Assembly (NCBI GenBank): GCA_035299025.1 | Contig: DATGXK010000001.1 | Location: 62,001 to 126,000 of the forward strand | DNA length: 64,000 nt | Origin: Leadbetterella sp035299025 | Lineage (GTDB): Bacteria; Bacteroidota; Bacteroidia; Cytophagales; Spirosomataceae | Direction: 5' to 3' | Shown: piece by piece, positions 50,723-58,654 of the stretch | Layout: each line of letters opens with the position of its first letter | How positions within the stretch are numbered: the stretch's first letter is position 1 | The notes under the pieces: model-generated | The model's input: the letters and a program-made list of their open reading frames with translations, nothing else | Database searches by the model: none | What the model was told of the DNA's origin: nothing | Translations under genes and position numbers: made by a program

Positions 50723-51916
50723 ATGAACCCAAAACCTCCAGAAGATAATATTTTCGATTATATTATTTGTGGAGGTGGCATGTCTGGGCTTTCGCTGGCT
50801 TATCAGTTGTCTCTTTCAAAACTTTCGCATAAAAAAATCCTGATTATAGACCCAGAAAGAAAAATCAAAAACGACAGAACTTGGGCATTCTGGGAAAAAA
50901 TCGACAATCCTTTCGATAAGATTCTTTTCAAAAAATGGCAGAAAGTCAAAATTGTAGACTCCCACAAAAGAGAAAAAATCTATGACCTGGAAGAATACAG
51001 CTACAAACTTTTAAGAGGAATAGATTTTTATACGTTTGTCAACAGACATCTCGACAAATCCCCCAATATTGTTTTTTGCTTGGACAAAGTAAAAAACATT
51101 ATAGAAAACCCTGATAACATTGAAGTTAAGACCCTAAGCAATAGCAATTTCTCCGCTCAATATGTTTTCGATAGTACATTTAAACTCAATTTAGAAGACA
51201 AAAAAAATCACAATCTTCTTCAGCATTTCAAGGGCTTGGTGATTGAAACAAAGGGGAATATTTTTGAAAATGATGTACCCGACATGATGAACTTTGGGGT
51301 TCCTCAAAAAGACGCCGAATGTCGGTTTATGTACGTTTTGCCATTCACCAAAAATCGAGCTATTGTAGAATTTACGGTTTTTTCCGAAAAATTACTTTCT
51401 GAAAAAGAATACGATCAGAGTTTATTCGAATATCTCGAAAAAGACTTAAAACTTACTGACTATACAATACTTGAAGAGGAATTCGGCGTAATTCCCATGT
51501 CAGATGTAGAAACCAAAGAACTTGTTTCGAGCAGGATAATAAGAATTGGAACAGCCGGAGGTGCTACAAATCCTTCCACGGGTTACACCTTTTCGAATAC
51601 CCAGAAAAAACTAAAAAAGATTGTGGCAACATTGGAAAAAGGAGAAAATGATTTTGAAAAAGAAAATCTTTGGCAAAAAAGACATCTCCTATATGCCTCC
51701 ACCCTGCTCAATGTCATCCAAGAAAACCGCCACCCAATGGCTGAGGTTTTCGATCAGTTATTTGCCAAAAACCCTGTATCTAAGGTTTTCAAATTTCTAG
51801 ATGGAGAAACCACACTTTGGGAAGAAATAAAAATTATGTGGTCAACTCCCAAGGTAAAATTCGGGATGGCATTCCTAACAGTTATTTCGAAAAAGCTAAA
51901 AAACTCCTTTTTGTAG
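50723..51916 (+). CDS. crtY: Lycopene beta-cyclase-like FAD protein
   Basis: The 397-residue protein starts with an FAD-binding dinucleotide fold (DYIICGGGMSGLSLAYQL), followed by KNDRTWAFWE, a lycopene-cyclase signature, and further family parts FMYVLPFTKNRAIVEFT and IRIGTAGGATNPSTGYTFSNT, matching CrtY-type cyclases that form beta-ionone rings. It would make beta-carotene-type pigments, fitting the orange colour of many Cytophagales. No other carotenoid gene is in the window. It is 14 bases after lipA and probably cotranscribed. Confidence 0.85.
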   Translation: MNPKPPEDNIFDYIICGGGMSGLSLAYQLSLSKLSHKKILIIDPERKIKNDRTWAFWEKIDNPFDKILFKKWQKVKIVDSHKREKIYDLEEYSYKLLRGIDFYTFVNRHLDKSPNIVFCLDKVKNIIENPDNIEVKTLSNSNFSAQYVFDSTFKLNLEDKKNHNLLQHFKGLVIETKGNIFENDVPDMMNFGVPQKDAECRFMYVLPFTKNRAIVEFTVFSEKLLSEKEYDQSLFEYLEKDLKLTDYTILEEEFGVIPMSDVETKELVSSRIIRIGTAGGATNPSTGYTFSNTQKKLKKIVATLEKGENDFEKENLWQKRHLLYASTLLNVIQENRHPMAEVFDQLFAKNPVSKVFKFLDGETTLWEEIKIMWSTPKVKFGMAFLTVISKKLKNSFL

Positions 51917-52027
51917 AAATTTTTATTTTTCAAAAAGCAAAAAGAACCTCAAAATAGTTAAATTTTCTAGAATAAATACATTAAATAGATTTTTTCACTA
52001 ACATTTTTTAGTTTCACCAAAAATTCT

Positions 52028-52165
52028 GAATTTTGCAGCACATCAAGAGTTCCTGATTTATGAGGAAACCAACCGAGTACCAAGAAACACCGCGGTGGTA
52101 AAAAAGATGTGGGTCGCCCGACCAAACAAAGTTTCGGCAAAGTACCTGACATTCAATTCTCTTGC
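52028..52165 (+). promoter_or_regulatory. Structured leader of metK, candidate SAM-binding riboswitch
   Basis: The leader can pair CAAGAG (52044-52049) with CTCTTG (52159-52164). Inside are ATGAGGAAACCAACCGAG, CACCGCGGTGG (52089-52098) and a hairpin GGTCG-CC-CGACC (52112-52123). ATCAAGAG, a GAAACC/AACC pair and an ACCGCGGTGG-like word recall SAM-I/SAM-IV riboswitches. A near-consensus -7 box GAATTTTG at 52028-52035 would start transcription at the first stem. The class assignment is tentative. Confidence 0.45.
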
Positions 52166-52196
52166 TAATTTTTTCAAATCTTTAAAAATTTAAAAA

Positions 52197-53468
52197 ATGG
52201 CTTATTTATTTACTTCTGAGTCAGTATCAGAAGGACACCCAGACAAAGTTGCGGATCAAATTTCAGACGCACTTATCGATCACTTTTTGGCTTTTGATCC
52301 TACCTCAAAAGTTGCCTGCGAAACCCTTGTAACTACTGGCTTGGTAGTTTTGGCAGGTGAAGTAAACACCAGCACTTACCTTGACGTACAAACTATTGCT
52401 CGTGACGTTATCAAGAAAATCGGCTACACAAAGGCTGAGTACATGTTTGAGGCAGATTCATGCGGAATTATTTCGGCTATCCACGAGCAATCCAAAGACA
52501 TCAATCAAGGCGTTGACCGTAAGTCCAGCGACGACTTCGAAGCCAAAGCAAATGCTCAAGGAGCCGGAGACCAAGGTATGATGTTTGGTTATGCTACCAA
52601 AGAGACTGAAAATTACATGCCGTTGGCATTGGATTTATCTCACAAAATCCTTCAGGAGTTAGCTGACGTAAGGAGAGAAAATACTGATATCAAATACCTT
52701 CGACCAGACTCTAAGTCACAGGTGACCATTGAATACTCAGACGATAACCAACCTCAGAGAATCGACACCATTGTAGTTTCGACTCAACATGATGATTTTG
52801 ACGCTGACGAAGCCATGTTGACCAAAATCAAGTCTGACATTATAAATATCGTTATTCCAAGAGTAAAAGCTAAACTTAAGCCTGAACTTCAAGCGTTGTT
52901 TACAGATGATATTCTCTACCATATCAACCCAACGGGCAAATTCGTAATTGGTGGACCTCACGGTGACACTGGCCTTACAGGTAGAAAAATCATCGTAGAT
53001 ACTTATGGTGGTAAAGGTGCTCACGGTGGTGGAGCTTTCTCTGGAAAAGATCCTTCAAAAGTTGACCGTTCAGCAGCCTATGCCACGCGTCATATTGCCA
53101 AAAACCTTGTAGCCGCGGGTGTTTGTGACGAAGTTTTGGTACAAGTTTCTTATGCTATCGGTGTGGCTCAGCCGTGTGGTATTTTTATTGATACCAACGG
53201 AACTGCCAAAGTTGCTCTTTCAGACGGAGAAATAGCTAAAATTGTAGAAAAAACCTTCGATATGCGTCCTTACGCTATCGAGCAAAGACTAAAATTACGT
53301 ACACCAATCTACTCAGAAACAGCCGCTTACGGCCACATGGGTAGAGAGTCTAAAATCGTTAAAAAGATTTTTGCCAATGCTGGACAAAAAGCTGAGGTTG
53401 AGGTGGAATTATTTACATGGGAGAAACTGGACTACGTAGATAAGGTTAAGGCTGCATTTGGCATTTAA
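52197..53468 (+). CDS. metK: S-adenosylmethionine synthetase
   Basis: The 423-residue enzyme makes SAM from ATP and methionine. Family signatures are SVSEGHPDKVADQISDA at the N-terminus, GAGDQGMMFGYATKET, GGPHGDTGLTGRKIIVDTYG and GGGAFSGKDPSKVDRSAAYATR. It is longer than the E. coli enzyme by an insertion (YLRPDSKSQVTIEY) typical of Bacteroidetes. The unusual upstream RNA structure may regulate it by SAM. Confidence 0.96.
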   Translation: MAYLFTSESVSEGHPDKVADQISDALIDHFLAFDPTSKVACETLVTTGLVVLAGEVNTSTYLDVQTIARDVIKKIGYTKAEYMFEADSCGIISAIHEQSKDINQGVDRKSSDDFEAKANAQGAGDQGMMFGYATKETENYMPLALDLSHKILQELADVRRENTDIKYLRPDSKSQVTIEYSDDNQPQRIDTIVVSTQHDDFDADEAMLTKIKSDIINIVIPRVKAKLKPELQALFTDDILYHINPTGKFVIGGPHGDTGLTGRKIIVDTYGGKGAHGGGAFSGKDPSKVDRSAAYATRHIAKNLVAAGVCDEVLVQVSYAIGVAQPCGIFIDTNGTAKVALSDGEIAKIVEKTFDMRPYAIEQRLKLRTPIYSETAAYGHMGRESKIVKKIFANAGQKAEVEVELFTWEKLDYVDKVKAAFGI

Positions 53469-53492
53469 TTAGACACAAAATATTTTTCTAAG

Positions 53493-53533
53493 AAAGTATA
53501 AGTTCTTAGATTTCAGAATTTATACTTTTTTTT
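53493..53533 (+). terminator. Intrinsic terminator of metK
   Basis: AAAGTATAA and TTATACTTT pair around an 18-base loop, and the second arm runs into a stretch of T residues, 24 bases after the metK stop. Confidence 0.6.
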
Positions 53534-53628
53534 ATGGGCAAAAAACACAACTATATAATAATCAGGTTTTTAAATAAATTAACACAAATTTTTATCTCAA
53601 GTTTTTTGTATTTTTCTAATTTCAAAGG

Positions 53629-53636
53629 TACATTTG
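53629..53636 (+). promoter_or_regulatory. -7 box TACATTTG of sucD
   Basis: Perfect TAnnTTTG match 68 bases before the start codon. Confidence 0.45.
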
Positions 53637-53703
53637 GAGGAGATTTAGTAATAATTTATATCATTTAAATATTCAGTCCGCTCTGCGGCAAAAAACCATA
53701 AAG

Positions 53704-54582
53704 ATGAGTATTCTTGTAAACAAAAATTCGAAAGTAATCGTGCAGGGCTTCACAGGATCGGAAGGTTCCTTTCATGCCGGACAAATGATTGATTATGGTA
53801 CAAATGTGGTAGGTGGTGTTACTCCAGGAAAAGGAGGACAAAAACACTTGGAAACTCCGGTTTTCAATACTGTTGAAGAGGCCGTACAAGCTACTGGTGC
53901 CGATGTATCTATTATTTTTGTACCACCGGGTTTTGCTGCCGACGCCATCATGGAAGCCGCAGACGCCGGAATCAAGGTTATTGTTTGTATTACAGAGGGT
54001 ATTCCTACCAAAGACATGGTCAAAGCCAAGTCTTACATTGACGGAAAAGATGTAACGCTTATAGGGCCAAACTGCCCTGGAATAATAACAGCAGAAGAAT
54101 GTAAAGTGGGCATTATGCCAGGATTTATATTCAAAAAAGGCACAATTGGTGTGGTTTCTAAGTCGGGTACTTTGACTTATGAAGCGGTAGATCAGTTGTC
54201 CAAAGCTGGTCTTGGCCAAACTACGGCAATCGGTATTGGTGGAGACCCGATCATAGGAACAACCACAAAACAAGCGGTAGAAATGCTTATGAACGACCCA
54301 GAAACTGAAGGAATAGTAATGATTGGTGAAATTGGCGGTGGAATGGAAGCTGAAGCAGCACACTACATCAAATCTACTGGCAACAAAAAACCTGTTGTAG
54401 GCTTTATTGCTGGCCAAACTGCTCCTAAAGGACGTAGAATGGGTCACGCCGGTGCTATTATTGGTGGTGCTGACGATACTGCAGCGGCAAAAATGGCCAT
54501 TATGCGTGAATGTGGTATTTTTGTGGTAGATTCCCCTGCTGAGATTGGCGAAACCATGTTAAAAGCATTAGGAAAGAATTAG
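53704..54582 (+). CDS. sucD: Succinate-CoA ligase alpha subunit
   Basis: The 292-residue subunit carries the CoA-binding fold (VIVQGFTGSEGSFHAGQMI, GGVTPGKGG, GADVSIIFVPP) and the phosphorylated histidine H248 in RRMGHAGAI. It interconverts succinyl-CoA and succinate with nucleotide phosphorylation in the TCA cycle. The beta subunit gene sucC is not in the window; the separation is seen in other Bacteroidetes. An intrinsic terminator follows. Confidence 0.95.
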   Translation: MSILVNKNSKVIVQGFTGSEGSFHAGQMIDYGTNVVGGVTPGKGGQKHLETPVFNTVEEAVQATGADVSIIFVPPGFAADAIMEAADAGIKVIVCITEGIPTKDMVKAKSYIDGKDVTLIGPNCPGIITAEECKVGIMPGFIFKKGTIGVVSKSGTLTYEAVDQLSKAGLGQTTAIGIGGDPIIGTTTKQAVEMLMNDPETEGIVMIGEIGGGMEAEAAHYIKSTGNKKPVVGFIAGQTAPKGRRMGHAGAIIGGADDTAAAKMAIMRECGIFVVDSPAEIGETMLKALGKN

Positions 54583-54630
54583 AATTCCGGAAAAATTTGT
54601 AAAAATTATTTTTTGGTACAATATTTATAG

Positions 54631-54668
54631 ACTCTTAATTAGTTTCAACTAGTTAAGAGTTTTTTTTT
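54631..54668 (+). terminator. Intrinsic terminator of sucD
   Basis: ACTCTTAATTAGT and ACTAGTTAAGAGT pair (one G-T pair) around TTCA and are followed by eight T residues. Confidence 0.8.
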
Positions 54669-54695
54669 ACTAGTGTTTCCTAAATAATTAATATT

Positions 54696-55103
54696 ATGAA
54701 GAAGATTTTATTCCTCTGGATTGCAGGCTCTATTTTGTGGTCTTGCACGCCCATAGAAAAAGAGGTACAGCTTATGCCCATAGACTATCTAACCGCAGGG
54801 AATGCCAAAAACTGGAAATTGGTTCAGTTTAAAAATGCAGATATCGACCAACTCTCCGAATGCCTCAAAGACGATGTTTTTTCGTTTCATAAAAAATCTG
54901 GAAAATACGAATGGACAAAGGGAGAGAGTAAATGTTATAGTGAAGACCAAGACATCTCGTTTGATTATAAACTCGCTGTAGATGGCTCCAAACTTACTAT
55001 AAATGACTACGAATACAAAGTCAACACCTTAGACATAAACACTTTAGAGATAGAAATTATCTTAAACGGACATAAACAAATACTTACTTATTCAAAAAAA
55101 TAA
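54696..55103 (+). CDS. Small lipoprotein with lipocalin-like domain
   Basis: The 135-residue protein has a lipobox LWSC (Cys at 17) and a mature part with NAKNWKLVQFKN, KKSGKYEWTKGES and repeated beta segments, resembling the lipocalin-like domain common in Bacteroidetes lipoproteins. Ligand and role are unknown. It has its own terminator shared with mdh. Confidence 0.65.
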   Translation: MKKILFLWIAGSILWSCTPIEKEVQLMPIDYLTAGNAKNWKLVQFKNADIDQLSECLKDDVFSFHKKSGKYEWTKGESKCYSEDQDISFDYKLAVDGSKLTINDYEYKVNTLDINTLEIEIILNGHKQILTYSKK

Positions 55104-55121
55104 ATAAAATGATAAAATACA

Positions 55122-55156
55122 AAAGCCCGAAATGCTCTGCATTTCGGGCTTTTTCT
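55122..55156. terminator. Bidirectional terminator between the lipoprotein gene and mdh
   Basis: AAAGCCCGAAATGC and GCATTTCGGGCTTT form a perfect 14-base stem around TCT. T-rich ends lie on both sides, so it can serve both convergent genes. Confidence 0.8.
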
Positions 55157-55173
55157 ATATTTCTTAAGAAAAA

Positions 55174-56103
55174 CTAAAGTGCAGCGTTCATTGCTCTTAC
55201 TGCTTCGGCTGATTTTTCAAAAGCCTCTTTCTCAGCATTGCTCAATCTCAAGTTAATTATTTTCTCCCATCCGTTTCTACCGATCACTACCGGCACACCG
55301 ATGCAGATGTCTTTTTGGCCATACTCACCATTCAAGTAAACACAAGAAGGAATAATTTTCTTCTCATCACGAAGAATAGACTCGACGATTTGACCGATAG
55401 CTGCACCCGGAGCATACCAAGCCGAAGTGCCTAAAAGACCAGTTAATGTAGCACCACCAACCATAGTCTTGTCCGATACCTCTTTCAATTTCTCTCCACT
55501 CAAAAATCTACTTACAGGGATACCATTCCAGGTAGCCAAACGAGTCAAAGGAATCATAGTAGTATCGCCATGACCACCTATAACCATACCGTGAAGGTCA
55601 CTTTGAGCTACATTCAAGGCCTCTCCCAATCTGTATCTGAATCTAGAAGAATCCAAAGCACCACCCATACCAATTACCTTTCTTTTCGAAATACCCATCT
55701 CAGCGGCAATCTGATAAGTAAGATAGGTCATCGTATCCATAGGATTAGACACAATCAAAATAATAGCTTTTGGAGAAACGGCTAAAGCATTGGTTACCAC
55801 TGTTCTAACTATACCGGCGTTTATACCGATCAATTCTTCACGGGTCATACCTGGCTTACGTGGCAAACCCGATGTAACTACAATCACATCAGACTTGGCA
55901 GTTCTTTGGTAGTCGTTTGTAACACCTACCAATTTGGTGTCAAAACCTTCAATAGAGGCAGTTTGAGCCAAATCCATGGCCTTACCTTCAGCAAAACCTT
56001 CCTTAATGTCCAAAATAACAACCTCAGAGGCTATTTGTTTTCTGGCGATATTGTCGGCAGCCGTAGCCCCTACTGCACCAGCACCTATTACTGTAACTTT
56101 CAT
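55174..56103 (-). CDS. mdh: Malate dehydrogenase
   Basis: The 309-residue enzyme oxidises malate to oxaloacetate with NAD in the TCA cycle. It has the nucleotide fold VTVIGAGAVGATAADNIA, an acidic residue ending the second strand (VVILDIKEG) as in NAD-specific enzymes, the substrate arginines in SGLPRKPGMTR, NPMDTMTYL and the catalytic histidine in IGGHGDTTMIPL. It is of the LDH-like MDH class. A perfect -7 box lies upstream at 56153-56160. Confidence 0.95.
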   Translation of the reverse strand: MKVTVIGAGAVGATAADNIARKQIASEVVILDIKEGFAEGKAMDLAQTASIEGFDTKLVGVTNDYQRTAKSDVIVVTSGLPRKPGMTREELIGINAGIVRTVVTNALAVSPKAIILIVSNPMDTMTYLTYQIAAEMGISKRKVIGMGGALDSSRFRYRLGEALNVAQSDLHGMVIGGHGDTTMIPLTRLATWNGIPVSRFLSGEKLKEVSDKTMVGGATLTGLLGTSAWYAPGAAIGQIVESILRDEKKIIPSCVYLNGEYGQKDICIGVPVVIGRNGWEKIINLRLSNAEKEAFEKSAEAVRAMNAAL

Positions 56104-56152
56104 GCGTTTTTAACTATTTTTAGGTAAACCCTATTTGATTTAAAAATTTTAA

Positions 56153-56160
56153 CAAAAATA
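56153..56160 (-). promoter_or_regulatory. -7 box TATTTTTG of mdh
   Basis: Perfect TAnnTTTG match on the minus strand, about 50 bases before the start codon. Confidence 0.45.
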
Positions 56161-56282
56161 TTGTATAATTTTAATAATTGCCAATTATATCATTTTGATT
56201 TTTAATATTTTTTGGATAAAAATCACAAAAGAATAGCTTTATTTGTGAAGAAATAAAACGTCTTCTTTCTCAAAGAAAAACT

Positions 56283-56705
56283 ATGAACACAAGCAACCTT
56301 TTGGAAAAAATTTTAGACTCGGTTTTTTATAACTCCTCACTCAAAAAAGCGTCAAGGCTTTCAAAAAATACGGTCGGGATTCTCAAACTATTGAAAGGCG
56401 TATTGAGTAAAATACAAACAGAAGGCAAAAGTACAGTCTTGCAATCTATTAAGGACAAAGTCTTGACCCTTGGTAAGATGTTAAAATTCTATGCTACAGG
56501 AGATTACCGAAACATCGATCTCAAGAATGTGGTCATCATCATAACGGCATTTGTTTACTTTTTATCGCCAGTAGACCTCATTCCAGACTTCATACCGATG
56601 TTGGGTTTTGCGGATGATGTGGCACTGGTAACTTTTGTTTTCAACAGTATAAGTGAGGAAATTGAAAAATTCGAGACGTGGCTTCTAAACAGGGATATTT
56701 CTTGA
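56283..56705 (+). CDS. DUF1232 (YkvA-type) membrane protein
   Basis: The 140-residue protein contains the DUF1232 core: a hydrophobic segment VVIIITAFVYFLSPVDLIPDFIPMLGFADDVALV. The YFLSPVDLIPDFIP motif is the family hallmark. Preceding residues form a charged helix region. The function is unknown. It stands alone. Confidence 0.85.
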   Translation: MNTSNLLEKILDSVFYNSSLKKASRLSKNTVGILKLLKGVLSKIQTEGKSTVLQSIKDKVLTLGKMLKFYATGDYRNIDLKNVVIIITAFVYFLSPVDLIPDFIPMLGFADDVALVTFVFNSISEEIEKFETWLLNRDIS

Positions 56706-56787
56706 TAGAAATCCATATTTGAGCGATAGAATAAGCCGATTTAACTCCGTTGATAAAATAAAAAGTTTTTTTATATAGTTAATTTAT

Positions 56788-56795
56788 TAAATTTG
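56788..56795 (+). promoter_or_regulatory. -7 box TAAATTTG of tatA
   Basis: Perfect TAnnTTTG match 20 bases before the start codon. Confidence 0.5.
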
Positions 56796-56815
56796 TACAT
56801 CAATTATTTACAAAC

Positions 56816-57016
56816 ATGGAATTAGCGACATTATTGTTTTTAGGAAATTTAGGTGGTACTGAAATTTTCGTTATAGTATTTGTTATTTTATTATTTTTTG
56901 GTGCGAAAAAATTACCCGAATTGGCTCGTGGACTTGGCAAAGGTATCCGTGAGTTTAAAGACGCTACCAAGGATGTAAAAGAGAATATCGAAAAAGCGGC
57001 AAATTCAGAAGACTAA
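56816..57016 (+). CDS. tatA: Sec-independent protein translocase TatA/E
   Basis: The 66-residue protein has one N-terminal membrane segment (TEIFVIVFVILLFFGAKKLPEL) with the FGAKKLPELARGLGKGIREF amphipathic helix characteristic of TatA, then a short charged tail. It forms the pore of the twin-arginine translocase for folded proteins. tatC is not in the window. Confidence 0.93.
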   Translation: MELATLLFLGNLGGTEIFVIVFVILLFFGAKKLPELARGLGKGIREFKDATKDVKENIEKAANSED

Positions 57017-57040
57017 TAGCCCAACAGCATTATTTTTAAA

Positions 57041-57085
57041 CAACAGATTCAATACAAACTATTGAACCTGTTGTTTTTTATTTTT
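57041..57085 (+). terminator. Intrinsic terminator of tatA
   Basis: CAACAGATTCAAT and ATTGAACCTGTTG pair with one mismatch around seven bases, followed by a T-rich run. Confidence 0.75.
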
Positions 57086-57102
57086 AAACGGACCGAAAAA
57101 AA

Positions 57103-58524
57103 GTGACATATCATACATATTCTGCTTACCGAGAAGCACTCCAAAACAATCAAACCACTGTAAAAGAAACTGTTGCGTATTTCCTGAAAAACATTGAGGA
57201 GCATAAGGATTTGAATGTTTTTTTGGAAGTCTATGCCGACGAAGCTCTTGCCAACGCCGAGATTATACAACAAAAAATAAAGAGCGGCACTGCAGGTAAA
57301 CTGGCGGGAATGGTGATTGGAATCAAGGACGTTCTGGCATATAAAGACCATGGTTTGCAGTCTGGAAGTAAAATTTTGGCTGGTTTTAAGTCACAATTTA
57401 CAGGTACTGCCATCCAGAGATTAATCGACGAAGATGCCATAATTATTGGGCGACAAAATTGTGATGAATTTGCGATGGGGTCTTCAAACGAAAACTCAGC
57501 ATTTGGTCCCACGCTAAACTTTGCAGATAAAACCCGTGTACCCGGTGGGTCATCAGGAGCATCTGCGGTGGCCGTTCAGGCAGATTTATGTCATGCTTCT
57601 ATCGGCTCAGACACTGGCGGATCTGTACGTCAACCTGCTGGATTTTGTGGAGTAGTTGGCTTAAAACCAACCTATTCACGAATTTCGAGATGGGGGTTGG
57701 CGGCCTACGCTTCGTCATTTGATTGTATTGGCCCTATAACTCACAGTGTAGAAGACTCAGCACTTTTACTTGAAATAATGGCTGGTCCAGACCGTTACGA
57801 CAGCACAGTATCAACTCTTCCTGTTGATACATACAGTAACATTGGTAGTTCAGATAAAAAATACAGTATAGGGTATTTCGAGGATGCCCTTAGTTCTGAG
57901 GGAATTTCTCCGGAAGTAAAAAAACATACCCTGGAAAAACTTGAAGCTCTTAAAAATACAGGTCACAAACTTGTACCCTTGTCTTTCCCGAAGATGAAAT
58001 ACCTTCTGCCTACATACTACATTCTTACCATGGCCGAAGCCAGTTCTAACCTCTCAAGATACGACGGGATACGCTACGGTTACAGAAATACCACAGCCAA
58101 AAATTTGGAAGATTTGTACAAAAAAACACGTGGCGAAGGTTTTGGAAAAGAAGTAAAGAAGAGAGTCATGCTGGGTTCGTTTATTTTAAGTGCTGACTAC
58201 TACGACGCCTATTATACCAAAGCCCAGAGGGTAAGACGTATTATAAAAGAGGAAACCGAAGCTTTTTTTGCTGAAGTGGACTTTATCGTATCGCCTACTA
58301 CGCCTACACCAGCTTTCGAGATTGGTGTTAAAAGTACAGACCCAATGGAAATGTTTTTGGCGGACATATTTACAGTACATGCCAATGTGGTAGGTTTGCC
58401 TTCCATTTCATTACCCAACGGCGTGAGTGACCAAGGGCTACCCATTGGATTTCAGGTACTTGGCAAAGAATTTGACGAAAAAAACATGTTAGAATTTGCC
58501 CTAAATATCCAAAAAGTGGCCTAA
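57103..58524 (+). CDS. gatA: Asp-tRNA(Asn)/Glu-tRNA(Gln) amidotransferase subunit A
   Basis: The 473-residue amidase of the tRNA-dependent transamidation pathway has the Ser-Ser-Lys triad: K75 (GIKDVLAY), S150 (GGSSGASA) and the nucleophile S174 (SDTGGSVRQPAG). It releases ammonia from glutamine for GatB. The start is GTG; the protein MTYHTYSAYREAL aligns with the usual N-terminus. gatB and gatC are not adjacent, as often in Bacteroidetes. Confidence 0.94.
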   Translation: MTYHTYSAYREALQNNQTTVKETVAYFLKNIEEHKDLNVFLEVYADEALANAEIIQQKIKSGTAGKLAGMVIGIKDVLAYKDHGLQSGSKILAGFKSQFTGTAIQRLIDEDAIIIGRQNCDEFAMGSSNENSAFGPTLNFADKTRVPGGSSGASAVAVQADLCHASIGSDTGGSVRQPAGFCGVVGLKPTYSRISRWGLAAYASSFDCIGPITHSVEDSALLLEIMAGPDRYDSTVSTLPVDTYSNIGSSDKKYSIGYFEDALSSEGISPEVKKHTLEKLEALKNTGHKLVPLSFPKMKYLLPTYYILTMAEASSNLSRYDGIRYGYRNTTAKNLEDLYKKTRGEGFGKEVKKRVMLGSFILSADYYDAYYTKAQRVRRIIKEETEAFFAEVDFIVSPTTPTPAFEIGVKSTDPMEMFLADIFTVHANVVGLPSISLPNGVSDQGLPIGFQVLGKEFDEKNMLEFALNIQKVA

Positions 58525-58581
58525 ACGTCAGAGAATCAAGTTTTTTTTAGGATTTAATAATTTTTTTTAAGAAAAAATTAT

Positions 58582-58589
58582 TAGTTTTG
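58582..58589 (+). promoter_or_regulatory. -7 box TAGTTTTG of the lytic transglycosylase gene
   Basis: Perfect TAnnTTTG match about 66 bases before the ATG start. Confidence 0.45.
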
Positions 58590-58654
58590 AAGCATTGCTT
58601 TCCTAAAAATGCTCGTTTAGTTTATTTATTATTGTGAAAACTCATTTAATTGAT

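Noticed and set aside
51967..52152. Short minus-strand frame opposite the metK leader
   Set aside because: No family features; the region is better explained by paired RNA elements of the metK leader.
53665..54447. 260-codon minus-strand frame opposite sucD
   Set aside because: Long but antisense to sucD, with aromatic and serine-rich composition typical of a shadow frame.
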